57,181 nucleotides of DNA from JBDTVS01 sp040007095 (GTDB lineage Bacteria > Acidobacteriota > Vicinamibacteria > Vicinamibacterales > CAVVIG01), in the NCBI GenBank assembly GCA_040007095.1, contig JBDTVS010000205.1, forward strand, positions 1 through 57,181, written 5' to 3'. Position numbers and translations under genes: made by a program. The notes under the pieces were generated by a model. It was not told where the DNA came from and did no database searches. It saw only the letters and a program-made list of their open reading frames with translations. This document shows positions 15,973 through 24,800 of this stretch, one piece after another (position 1 is the stretch's first letter; every line of letters starts with the position of its first letter).

Positions 15973-16073
15973 ATCGTGGCTGATTATGGCTGATGGCAAA
16001 TGGCGGATGGCTGAAACGCGCCCGTTACTGCCACCCGCCATCTGCCATCAGGCCGGCTTTTCTCAGCGGCCTG

Positions 16074-19000
16074 TTAGAAGTTCACCGTCAGATTCCAGCG
16101 GACGAACCGCGGCGTGTAAATCGCCGTCGGGTTGTTCCACGTGCCGCCCTGGGCCGTATTGCCGACACTGTACTGATAGTTGCTCTCGTACGTCGTCGTG
16201 TAGTTGGTATTCAGCAGGTTGGCCAGATCGATCCCGAGATCCGCCCGGCGCCTCCCGAAGCGGAAAATCTTCGCGAAGCGCATGTCGATTTGTGTCTTTC
16301 GATTGTCGGCGTACAGCCGATGATCGGCGTCCAGAATCGCGATAGTCGTATTGCCGCTGGCGAGGCCTCCCGGCGGCAGCCGGCCGGTGATGCTCTGGAT
16401 CACCGTATTCGGCACGTCCCATGACGCGGGGAGCGCAAGCGGCGGCTGCGAGCGCACGGTGCCGCTGATGAGCACATCGACCTTGGGGACCATGTACGAG
16501 GCCAGTCCGCGGATCGTCGTCTGGAAGGGTGCAGCGTCGTGGCAGCTGCGCACGTCCTTGATCGTCGTCTGGGTCCCGGTGTCGAGCAGGTTCGCGGTGG
16601 CGCAGCTATCCAGAACCGACCGGCCGGTCTGTGTGCCGAACTGCAGCGTCAGTCCTTGACGAAGACGCGCGTTCAGCGTGAAGTCGACGCCGTGCCAGTA
16701 GTTGGTCCGCTCCGGCCCGAAGTCGGTCTCGAACGTGGTGTAGTTCTGCGCGCCGCGATTGGCGGCCGCCGCCGTCACCATCGACAAGGCGATCGGATAG
16801 CCGCCGCCGCCGGGCAGCCGCGGATCCTGTGGAGCCTGGATCGTGAACTGCTGATCGTCGCCGGGCCCGCGAAGCGTGTTGTCGGTGACCTTTGCGCCAT
16901 GGAACCAGCGGCGGTTGTAGGCGACCTCCGCCGACACGCGCGGGATCACCTGCTGCTGGAGGGTGATGCCGTACTGCCAATCGTGCTGACGGACGCCCCA
17001 ACCGTGAAGCGTCTCCGGATTCACTTGCGTCAGGTTGTCAGAGACGCCGCCGAAATTCAGCGCGTCGCCGGTCAGCGCGGGGCACTCGCCGTTGCCGGCG
17101 AAGTTCATGATGTCGCAGTCGATGACCTTGTTGTTGTTGCTGTCCCCCCAGTTCCGCGTGGCCGTGCGAACGAGGCGGACGACGGGACTATTGCTCGTGT
17201 ACTCGCCGTCGTTCGTCGCGGCATCGAGGTAGTGGCCAAGATTGAACTTCAATGCGGTCTTGCCGTTGCCGAACAGATCGTACGCCAGACCCATGCGTGG
17301 CGTGAGGTCGTTGAAGGCGTCGACGCCGACCGTCCGCGGAAAGGAAATCGGCGCCGCATTGAACGGCGACGTCTCCGGTATTCCGTTGTTCTCCGCCGGG
17401 CTGTAGCTCGAGGCGCGGTCGTAGCGCAGCGCGCCCTGCAGAGTCAACCGTCCGCGCGTCCACCGGTCCTGAATGAACACCGCCGCGGTCGACGTCCGGT
17501 CCGCCCGGCGCCCACTCGGCAGCCGGAAGGTGAATTGATTCGGCACACCCAGGTTGAACCGGTAGGACAATTGCGACTCGGACACAAGGTCCCACCAGTC
17601 GACCCTGATGAAGGCGCCCTGGTAGCCGATCTTGAGATCGTGAGAACCGGTGACGTACGACGCCGACGCGCGCCAGCTGTTAGGGTTGGCGAAGTTCGGC
17701 GTCGCGGTCGCCACGGCGCGATAGACGTAGTTCGCGCGTGGCGCGTACTGCAGCCCGGTCGCCGGATTCGTCGCCGTGGACTGCTCGGTCACCGCGATCA
17801 GATCAAAGATCCCGTCCGGCGCTGCGATACCGGTCGTGCCGCCTTTGAATGAGAAATAGGTGAAGCCGGCGTCGAGCAGCAGGCGGTTCGTCATCGGCGC
17901 GCTCCACAGCGCCTGGTGCACGTGGTACGGCAGGTTGCCGAAGTATTGCGGGTTCGCTTCGGGTGACTGAGTGGTGCTCCCCAGCCCGATCCAGTCGGCT
18001 TCCCGCGAGTTACAGGCAGTCGTGCTCTCGACCTTCATCGCCGACCCCTCGCAGCGGCTTTGGTATTCCTCGTTGATCGTGAGGCGATGCTTGCTCGACA
18101 GCTGGGCCGTCAACCGCCCGACGTAACTCGTTCGCCCCTGTAACTGCCGCCCCGAGACGGTTGAGTCGCCGACCCAGTCCCACCGCGATGCGTCGAAGGC
18201 ATTCTTGTTGGCGACCACGCCCTGGACCGCCGACGCCGTACTGAGACTGCGATAGCTGCCGAAGAACCAGAGGCGGTCGCGCTTGATCGGACCGTCGAAC
18301 GAGATGTTCGCGTCGTAGGCGCTGATGATGCCGGGCGTCTCAGTGAGGCCAACTCCGCGCAATTCGTCGGTCAGGTTGTCGCCGCGCGACCAGGACCCTG
18401 CGTTGCTGAAGAACCCCTGGCCGCGAAACGTGTTCCCACCCGAGCGCGGGACCAGATTCATCACCGGCCCGCCGATGTCCGTTTCGCCGAGGCCGCCGCC
18501 GACCGCCACCGCCACCTCGTCGACGTTGACCGAATCGAGGATATAGGTAGACACACCGCCGCCGTTGAACGGCGCCCCGATGATCATCCCGTTGATCGTC
18601 ATGCGGCCCTCGTTGGTAGGGCCACCGCGGGACGAGAACGCCGTCATCGTCGGCGACGCCGCCAGTGCGGTGTCGCCGACGACAAGGCCCGGCACGGCAT
18701 TCAGCAGTGTGCCGACGGTGCGGTTCCCCGGAATGGTATTGACCACCTCGTTGCTGAGCACCGTCTCGCGCTGGGCGGTCTGCACGTCGACCACCGGTGT
18801 CTCGGCGGCGACTGTGACCGTCTCCGCGAGCGCGCCGACTTTCATGTCTGCGGGGATCGTCAGCGTCGCCGTGCCGCTCAGTTCGAGGCCGTCACGCTTG
18901 ACGACGCTGAAGCCGGGAAGCTTGAAGGTCAGCGAATAGGTGCCCGGATTCAGACTGGTGATACGGTACTGTCCCGCACCGTCGGTGACGGCCGTGCGCA

Positions 19001-19166
19001 CCTTCTCGATGAGTACGGGGCTGGTCGCTTCGACGGTCACTCCCGGGAGCACGCCGCCTGATTCGTCCCGGACGGTGCCTGTCAGCGTGCCTTGTGCAAG
19101 TGCGAGGGACGGTAGCAGGACAGCCACCGCTAGAAACAGGACGAATGTCGCCGACGCTCCACGCAT
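16074..19166 (-). CDS. Oar-like TonB-dependent receptor
   Basis: The 1030-residue protein has a signal peptide (FVLFLAVAVLLPSLALAQG), an N-terminal carboxypeptidase regulatory-like beta-sandwich (GTLTGTVRDESGGVLPGVTV, about 25-110), a plug (VVNTIPGNRTVGTLLNAVPG at about 145), and a beta-barrel ending in aromatic F (RFVRWNLTVNF), the outer-membrane insertion signal. This is the Oar/SusC-like receptor class abundant in Acidobacteriota, for uptake of large ligands with TonB energy. AGGAGG lies five bases before the ATG. No SusD-like partner is next to it. It lies between two recombinase att relics, so it might be cargo of an old integrated element, but codon use looks like the rest of the window. 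Confidence 0.92.
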   Translation of the reverse strand: MRGASATFVLFLAVAVLLPSLALAQGTLTGTVRDESGGVLPGVTVEATSPVLIEKVRTAVTDGAGQYRITSLNPGTYSLTFKLPGFSVVKRDGLELSGTATLTIPADMKVGALAETVTVAAETPVVDVQTAQRETVLSNEVVNTIPGNRTVGTLLNAVPGLVVGDTALAASPTMTAFSSRGGPTNEGRMTINGMIIGAPFNGGGVSTYILDSVNVDEVAVAVGGGLGETDIGGPVMNLVPRSGGNTFRGQGFFSNAGSWSRGDNLTDELRGVGLTETPGIISAYDANISFDGPIKRDRLWFFGSYRSLSTASAVQGVVANKNAFDASRWDWVGDSTVSGRQLQGRTSYVGRLTAQLSSKHRLTINEEYQSRCEGSAMKVESTTACNSREADWIGLGSTTQSPEANPQYFGNLPYHVHQALWSAPMTNRLLLDAGFTYFSFKGGTTGIAAPDGIFDLIAVTEQSTATNPATGLQYAPRANYVYRAVATATPNFANPNSWRASASYVTGSHDLKIGYQGAFIRVDWWDLVSESQLSYRFNLGVPNQFTFRLPSGRRADRTSTAAVFIQDRWTRGRLTLQGALRYDRASSYSPAENNGIPETSPFNAAPISFPRTVGVDAFNDLTPRMGLAYDLFGNGKTALKFNLGHYLDAATNDGEYTSNSPVVRLVRTATRNWGDSNNNKVIDCDIMNFAGNGECPALTGDALNFGGVSDNLTQVNPETLHGWGVRQHDWQYGITLQQQVIPRVSAEVAYNRRWFHGAKVTDNTLRGPGDDQQFTIQAPQDPRLPGGGGYPIALSMVTAAAANRGAQNYTTFETDFGPERTNYWHGVDFTLNARLRQGLTLQFGTQTGRSVLDSCATANLLDTGTQTTIKDVRSCHDAAPFQTTIRGLASYMVPKVDVLISGTVRSQPPLALPASWDVPNTVIQSITGRLPPGGLASGNTTIAILDADHRLYADNRKTQIDMRFAKIFRFGRRRADLGIDLANLLNTNYTTTYESNYQYSVGNTAQGGTWNNPTAIYTPRFVRWNLTVNF

Positions 19167-20049
19167 GGGGGCCTCCTGATGACCGAGTAGGTTCCAGACG
19201 ACGCGGGCGGTTTCCAGTCCTATCGCGAATTAATGCGGATTCAACGTCTTCCTGAGCCGTTTGTCAATGAAGCGTCGCCCCTCTACGGTTTCTGGGTCTT
19301 CTTGCCGGCTCGCGGGTTCGGCAGACTACCGCGGGTTTCAGAACGGTGTACCGTGAAAATCTCAAGGTTGAAGTCTGGATGGTTGCGGCTCCCACGATCG
19401 CCAGGCCGGACGCCCACAAGCGTGGCCAGATGCTCGAGGCCACGCGCCGATCGACCACGATCGTGATCGACGCCGGTCAGCGGCTCCAGCCGCGTGATCG
19501 GCAAATTTCAGATTCCACGTGCCAGGTTCAGTCCCACCGAAGTTCAGCCGGTCAGCTTTCACCAGGTCCGCTCGTGAAATCGCTCAATAAGGCAAAAGGC
19601 TGGTATCCAGGGTCTTCTCGGGTGCACGACGTGAGCGGATGGTCAATTCATGGCGCTGCGACTTTCAGTGGCGCCGTCGAGTACACCGGCTTTAACCGGT
19701 GCGAGCGTTCAATCGGCCACACTTGGAAATACAACACAGCTACGAAGTACTGGCCGGGATCCTCGGCAAGCCGTCGGCATCGTCGGCGCGAATAGCCGTC
19801 TGGCGGGCGATGAGGCGACTCACTGAGCTCCTGCAGCGCGACTCGTGAGACGGTCCAGGGCTGTGGCCGGCAGGCTGTGGCTGGGCGGGCGCCTATAGCG
19901 TGTTGTCTCGGATTCGCCGAATGATGCGCCCGGCTTTCGCCAGCAGCGCGGTCGCGTCGAGACGCTGGCCATTTGCGAGGAACACGGACAAGGCCAAAAG
20001 GCCTGCCCCGTGTCGACGCGGACTGGTCGTGAGCATGTTGGCTCCCCAG
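19167..20049. other. Non-coding or decayed region
   Basis: About 880 bp without a gene I can support. Open frames on both strands are short, Arg/Pro-rich and lack ribosome sites. The bases 19362-19560 hold no recognisable motif, and 19540-19800 is of lower GC without dyads of note. It ends at the att-like site 20050-20109. Confidence 0.4.
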
Positions 20050-20109
20050 CTACGCCGCGACCAACCCTTCGACTTGTACCGTGGCGAGCAAGTCAATCCG
20101 GGTGCACCA
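20050..20109 (-). repeat. Second att-like relic with recombinase C-terminal codons
   Basis: Minus-strand reading from the core: WCTRIDLLATVQVEGLVAA then TAG, again 19 codons plus stop. The core TCCGGGTGCACCA (20097-20109) differs from the tRNA-Arg core by one base. The flank ATTAAATACC-AAAAAATAAAC (20110-20130) resembles the flank right of 14758 (TTTAAATACAACGAAATAAAC). This looks like the attR of an older serine-recombinase element in the same tRNA target lineage. Confidence 0.65.
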
Positions 20110-20754
20110 ATTAAATACCAAAAAATAAACGACTTATATCGTTCGCTTCATTTGGAGGCGAGCCCTCCAGGAGGGGCCCGGTGCCCCGTTGATGTTGCGG
20201 GCGTGGATTCCCGGGCAGGACAAGGTCGGGGGCAACGCGCCCGCCGGATGCGGAGATCGTCCACCATCCATTCCGCAGTACACTGGCCATGGCGTCCTCC
20301 TTGCCGAAACGGGGTTGATGTCCTGCCAGACTCACCCTGCCTCGCGGAAAAGGCTTCACCTGTCGAGTTATCCGCCCTACCGGGCAGCGATTTGTTCAAC
20401 TCCTGATGCGCCGCATCTAAACCTCGCGAGCATCTTCGTGATGTCAACTGCGCCGCGGATCTGGTGGGTGAGGAACCGATACCGGCGCTCCGAGTCACCT
20501 TGCGCCTCGACTGTCGTTGGGAAGGGGCTCGTTGGGGACGAGCGAAGCCCATTCGTCACGAGAAAGCGCGCGTCCCGCTTTCGCTTTGGCCATGCTCAAC
20601 AGGGACGGGCCGACGAGCGGCCAAGCCCGATACAGCGTGGGTTTTCGTTCCACGCGCTAGTTGCCAAGGAATGCCTCGGCGATCATCACTCGCAGTTCCG
20701 AACCCCAGGTACCGCGCATCGCCGGCGCTGGCCACATCGTGACCGCGTACTCGG
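20110..20754. other. Non-coding or decayed region
   Basis: No supported gene in 645 bp. A minus-strand run ending TMWPAPAMRGTWGSELRVMI and AEAFLGN (stop at about 20657) has protein-like composition and may be a fragment of an old gene, but I cannot assign it. The rest shows only short Arg-rich frames. Confidence 0.35.
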
Positions 20755-21111
20755 CTATCTCCACTCCGGCGCGTAACCGCGCCGCCGGATCTTGTGCTCG
20801 ACCCGCAGGCTGACGCTGAACAGAATCATGACCTCGACCAACGCGATGAACGCATAGATGGCATAGCGTGAAAACGCGTTCGGGACGGGCCAGCACACGA
20901 ATCCCTGAGCGAGACACCGCTGCGAGACGCTTTCGAGCTCCAGGTGTTCCCGTGCGATCAGGGCAACAGCGCCGCCGAAAATGACCACTGTCCCGGCGAG
21001 ATTGCCGAGAATCGGTTGGCTCTTCAGCCAGATCGGATAGGCCACGAGCGCACCCACCACGCCGGGCACGCTCACGGCGATCGCAATCCAGAACCAGCTG
21101 AGCTCGCGCAA
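20755..21111 (-). CDS. Hypothetical three-span membrane protein
   Basis: The start is a TTG at 21109-21111, chosen because AGGAG lies seven bases upstream (AGGAGAAACGCC); the longer ATG frame to 21198 has no ribosome site and poor composition. The 118-residue product LRELSWFWIAIAVSVPGVVG ... YAPEWR has spans at about 8-27, 33-52 and 75-97, with a polar loop holding two Cys (QRCLAQGFVCWPVP) and a basic C-terminal tail (RVEHKIRRRGYAPEWR). No known family is recognised; no operon partner. Confidence 0.65.
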   Translation of the reverse strand: MRELSWFWIAIAVSVPGVVGALVAYPIWLKSQPILGNLAGTVVIFGGAVALIAREHLELESVSQRCLAQGFVCWPVPNAFSRYAIYAFIALVEVMILFSVSLRVEHKIRRRGYAPEWR

Positions 21112-21413
21112 GGCGTTTCTCCTGAAGTGCCGTTCGCGTGATGATACGCCAGGCTGTGGCGCTGTCGGCGATGCGGCTGACCGTGATGAAGACACCACAG
21201 CCTCCGCCTCGAGCTACCCACGTTCTGTGGCCGGGGGCGGCGGACTAGTAAGCGTGTCGAAGGTGGGTAACTTCCCTTGCGGCACACGCCCCAGACCAGC
21301 GTCATTCTACGCGGATATCGATAATCGCGGACGGATCCCGGGCGCGGGCTTCACCGCGCACACGGGCGCGAGCAAGACGGCCGCGGTCCTTCGCGGTCAA
21401 CTTAGCGGCGGGC

Positions 21414-21646
21414 ATGGAGTTTCTCCATTCCGATCTCAGGAATTCAGTGTGTTATTCCACGGCGACACGCGGCCGGGTGAACGCGTTGCTGCAGAACGGC
21501 CGCGCGGCCTGGTGTCCGCCGGTGCGGCTCGAGCTTTGGCGAGGAGTTCACCAACACGTCGAGCGAAACGTGCTCAGGCACTATGAAGCCTTGCTCCCCG
21601 ACGATGAGATTTCTTCAGCAGTCTTGAAGCCCGCCACCCGACTCGC
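21414..21646 (+). pseudogene. PIN-domain (VapC-like) toxin fragment
   Basis: The frame contains RVNALLQNGRAAWCPPVRLE-LWRGV ... RNVLRHYEALLPDDEIS, which matches the middle of VapC-like PIN domains, where the conserved E-L-x-x-G block carries an active-site Glu. The N-terminal strand with the first catalytic Asp is scrambled and the C-terminal D-x-x-I-A-A block is absent, so it is a relic. It lies immediately upstream of an apparently intact toxin-antitoxin-like pair. Confidence 0.4.
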
Positions 21647-21746
21647 TGCTCGCGGACGCGCCGCAGACCGGAACGTCGACCCACCGGCGTCCTCAACTGG
21701 CCGCAGATGTCGAAGAAGAAGTAGGCTTGAACAGGAAGAATTCCTG

Positions 21747-21980
21747 ATGACAATGACGCGGGACGCCGAGCGCGCCTATGTGCGTCGGTGGGTGCAAGCA
21801 GGGAAGGCGTTGGAGAGCGTGCGCTGGCAAGAGCTGCGGATGCTCGATGAGTCAGCAGCCCTCAAGGCCACCGACTACCTGATCGACGCCGCGCTGCTCG
21901 TCCCCTTGCCGGCACGGCGGCGTCAGTGGTCCGGGCTCGCCGAGTGGCAGGACCTCGTGCGCGCCCGCCTGGTCCGGTGA
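21747..21980 (+). CDS. Small partner of a nucleotidyltransferase module
   Basis: The 77-residue product MTMTRDAERAYVRRWVQAGK ... ARLVR is helical and charged, without a signal. AGGAA lies nine to ten bases before the ATG. Its stop overlaps the GTG start of the nucleotidyltransferase gene (GTGA at 21977-21980), so the two are translationally coupled. Small genes in this position beside MNT/AbiEii-like nucleotidyltransferases are often antitoxins or HEPN-like partners; this one lacks the HEPN R-x4-6-H motif, so the antitoxin role is inference. Confidence 0.65.
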   Translation: MTMTRDAERAYVRRWVQAGKALESVRWQELRMLDESAALKATDYLIDAALLVPLPARRRQWSGLAEWQDLVRARLVR

Positions 21981-22543
21981 ACGCCCTCTTTGTCGCCGCC
22001 GTCGATATCCAGGCGTGGTGCGCCGGTCGCGGCTGGAAGTGCTGCGTGATCGGTGGCTTGGCCGTGCAGCGGTGGGGCGAACCCCGGCAGACCCGCGACG
22101 TCGACCTGACGTTGCTGACGGGTCTTGGCCGGGAAGAACAGTTCATCGATCCGATCCTCGCGCACTACCCGGCACGGCTTCCGGACGCGCGCCGGTTCGC
22201 GCTCGACCATCGCGTCCTGCTCGTGGAGACCGCAAACGGCATTCCTCTGGACATCTCGCTCGGGGGGCTGCCGTACGAAGCGCGAGTCGTCGAGCGATCG
22301 ACCGAATGGGAGGTCGAGCCCGCCGTCTTTGTGACGACGTGCTCGGCAGAAGACCTCCTCGTCTTGAAGGCGTTTGCCGGCCGAGCGCAGGACTGGCTCG
22401 ATGTGGAGGGCGTGGTCGTGCGGCAGGCGCGACGGCTGGGTCGTCAGTTGGTGCTTGCAGAACTGCGGCCGCTGCTCGATCTCAAGGAAGACCACAAGGC
22501 CGGGGCCCGTCTGCTCGATCTCTTCAGCACGCATCCGGCCTAG
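21977..22543 (+). CDS. AbiEii/MNT-type nucleotidyltransferase
   Basis: The 188-residue product starting at GTG has CCVIGGLAVQRWGEPRQTRD followed by VDLTLL: the G-G-x8-11-R-x-T-x-D-x-D pattern of minimal nucleotidyltransferases with the metal-binding D-V-D pair. The later VFVTTCSAEDLLVLKAFAGR, a helix with an invariant Lys in AbiEii-like domains, and the EDHKAG tail support DUF6036/AbiEii-type annotation. Such enzymes act as toxins modifying tRNA or as antitoxins modifying a partner toxin. Coupled with the 77-residue gene upstream; a possible addiction or phage-defence module. Confidence 0.75.
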   Translation: MNALFVAAVDIQAWCAGRGWKCCVIGGLAVQRWGEPRQTRDVDLTLLTGLGREEQFIDPILAHYPARLPDARRFALDHRVLLVETANGIPLDISLGGLPYEARVVERSTEWEVEPAVFVTTCSAEDLLVLKAFAGRAQDWLDVEGVVVRQARRLGRQLVLAELRPLLDLKEDHKAGARLLDLFSTHPA

Positions 22544-22720
22544 CTGCCGCCTCCCGTTCACGTCAGCGCGCCGCCAAGGACGAGCGGGAGGCGCGATGTG
22601 CCTTGGGCCGAGTCCGATAGCGGCCCCTTCGGTTGACCGTGGCGGCGGACTCGTCTTGCCGAGAGGCCTCGAATGTCGGCTATCGTCCGGAGATGCGGCA
22701 GTGACCATCGGTCAACCGCA

Positions 22721-23362
22721 CTACTGAGCTCGTGGGACGAGTCGAATAATATCGGTGGAGACTTCGACGCGATAACGCCCGTCCTCACGAATTGACCGGA
22801 GCAGTTCGTCGAGCTTCGGATAGTCATGATTCCCGTCGAAAAATCGTGCGTCATCAATCAGAATGACGTGATTCTTGACCGGATGACGGAGCACCCCCAG
22901 GAGTTCGTCAACGATGGGCGTGCTCGTGACGCCCATCGCCGTTTGGGGGCTGGTGTAATGTCCATCCAACCAAAACAGCGCCGGCCTGTCGAGTTCCTTG
23001 AGAATCTCTTGCAGCTTCTCACCGCTATCGCCTTGCACCAGATTCACATTCTTGGCGTCGCGGAACCGGACCCGCGCCGCCTCGTAGAGTTCCTGTGAAA
23101 GCTCGATACTGGTACACCGAACGCCGCTGCGTGAGATGTAGCCCAGTGTGTCTCCATCATACGTACCGGTTTCAACGAACTCCTCTATCGAGAATCGCTT
23201 CAAGTAAGACATGACCACCATCATCTTGACTGCATGTGGAGCATGGCCCACGCAGCCGCTTCTCAGCCAATGCACGATGTCTGGCAGACTTCTTACCAGA
23301 TTCACAGAATAGAAGAGACCTGATCGAAGAAGGAAGCGCCTCGCGTGACTTCTGATCCGCAT
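22721..23362 (-). CDS. Class I SAM-dependent methyltransferase-like protein
   Basis: The core reads IEEFVETGTYDGDTLGYISR (glycine-poor SAM-binding loop, E-T-G-T-Y-D-G), IELSQELYEAAR (acidic end of strand 2), VNLVQGDSGEKLQEIL and ALFWLDGHYT (strand 4), and HVILIDDARFFDGN (strand 5). This is the order of a Rossmann-type methyltransferase, similar to those of glycan or lipopolysaccharide-associated clusters. I prefer the start at 23360-23362 (GAGGA 8-9 bases upstream) to the longer frame reaching 23539; a basic N-terminal RSHARRFLL helix remains. Substrate unknown; isolated gene. Confidence 0.7.
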   Translation of the reverse strand: MRIRSHARRFLLRSGLFYSVNLVRSLPDIVHWLRSGCVGHAPHAVKMMVVMSYLKRFSIEEFVETGTYDGDTLGYISRSGVRCTSIELSQELYEAARVRFRDAKNVNLVQGDSGEKLQEILKELDRPALFWLDGHYTSPQTAMGVTSTPIVDELLGVLRHPVKNHVILIDDARFFDGNHDYPKLDELLRSIREDGRYRVEVSTDIIRLVPRAQ

Positions 23363-23705
23363 CCGTATTTTCCTCATCTGCCCAGTGCAGACGCTGTTCT
23401 TGCTATCGGTCAGGACCGTTTGCCGGCCGGCGCGCGCGCTCCACGGCCACCGGCGTACCATTTCTAGGCTTTGATGAATCGAGGAGACTTCGTCACCCCG
23501 CGTGTCAAGACGACAGACGGTCAGCACCTTTCGAAACAATTCACAAACACTTGACCAACAGTATCACGATGTTTTTCGTCGCAGCTGGCCGCGGCCCGCG
23601 GCCGGCCCCGGGCGTGGATGAGTCACCCGATCACGCCCGGACTGTTATGGAGCGCACTGATGCCTGGTGACGCGTGAAGACCGTCGTGAGCTCGAGAGGG
23701 ATGCG

Positions 23706-24695
23706 TCATCCAGGCGGAATGGCACTTTGGTGGGAGAGACCCTCAGCGGCGACTGTGATGACGATTTTTCCGCGGGCCCGGCGGGTCATCGACAATGCGA
23801 CGGCCTGCCGAGCATCTGCCAGTGCGAAGGTGTGGCACACGGCGGCACGGAATTGGCCAGACTCGACGAGCCTTGCAAGCTCGCGAAAGTGTCCGGCGTT
23901 GACGCGACCAACGAGCGCGCGCACGCGTTTCCGACTGATGAGGCGGGCGCGCAACCCGGCCAGAAACGTTTGGAGGCGCGGCACAGTCGCGATGTAGATC
24001 CCCGACGAAGTCAGCAAGGCCGCCCAGCGCGCGTATGGGTGTGCGAGCACGGCGTCGATAATCAGATCAAACTGTTCATGGCGGGCGAACACATCCTCGA
24101 CGTCGTAGGCCACCACTGTGTCCGCGCCATACTCTCGTACAAACTCAATGTTGCGCTGGCTGCAGACCGCGGTGACATGCAGGCCGCGCTGTTTGGCGAT
24201 CTGCATCGCGCCGGACCCTAGCCCGCCAGCCGCACCGACCATCAGTAGCCGTTGCCCGGCCCGTGCCTTGCCGAGCCCATCGACACAAATGAGCGCAGAC
24301 CCACCCGCCACACCGAGCCCCGCGGCTTGGACGAACGAAGCCGCGGCTGGCTTGGTCACGCATTCGTCGGCATGGACCAGCGCGAACTCGGCCACGCTCC
24401 CCCGGTCGCCCTTCAGCATATCGACGGCGCCGAACACCGCATCGCCTACGCGAAATGCGCTCTGGCCTGGACCGACCGCCGTCACGGTGCCAGCGAAGTC
24501 CGCCCCGAGTCGGCGAGGGAATCGTCGGCCCGACAGGAATTGGAGATCGCCCTGCATGATCTTCCAATCGATCGGATTGAGCGCGGCGGCGATGACCTTT
24601 ACGACCCGTTCACCGTCGCCCGCCACCGGCACCGGCAGTTCACGGAGTTGCAGCTCATCGGCGCCTCCGAACCTGTCGTACACGAGCGCGCGCAT
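23706..24695 (-). CDS. MDR-family NAD(P)H oxidoreductase (quinone reductase-like)
   Basis: The 329-residue protein has the GroES-like N-domain (ALNPIDWKIMQG, FPRRLGADFAGTVTAVG) and the Rossmann fold with GAAGGLGSGAMQIAKQRG (about 150-167). It lacks the Cys/His zinc ligands of alcohol dehydrogenases, so it belongs to the zinc-free quinone oxidoreductase branch. It ends LSMTRRARGKIVITV, the conserved tail. It probably reduces quinones or enones with NADPH in the cytosol. The gene stands alone; the start ATG at 24695 has no strong ribosome site. Confidence 0.88.
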   Translation of the reverse strand: MRALVYDRFGGADELQLRELPVPVAGDGERVVKVIAAALNPIDWKIMQGDLQFLSGRRFPRRLGADFAGTVTAVGPGQSAFRVGDAVFGAVDMLKGDRGSVAEFALVHADECVTKPAAASFVQAAGLGVAGGSALICVDGLGKARAGQRLLMVGAAGGLGSGAMQIAKQRGLHVTAVCSQRNIEFVREYGADTVVAYDVEDVFARHEQFDLIIDAVLAHPYARWAALLTSSGIYIATVPRLQTFLAGLRARLISRKRVRALVGRVNAGHFRELARLVESGQFRAAVCHTFALADARQAVALSMTRRARGKIVITVAAEGLSHQSAIPPG

Positions 24696-24800
24696 CGGTG
24701 GATCACAGCACGGCTGAGTTCGCTGTCCAGTCGAGCAGGCCGCGGGAGTCCGTCGCGCGTGGCGTATTCAATGCCTCGCGCACCTGACTCGGCAGTCGCC

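Noticed and set aside
23580..23620. GC-rich palindromic stretch as a terminator
   Set aside because: CCGCGGCCCGCGGCCGG is GC-symmetric but has no T-run and does not follow a gene 3' end in a useful direction.
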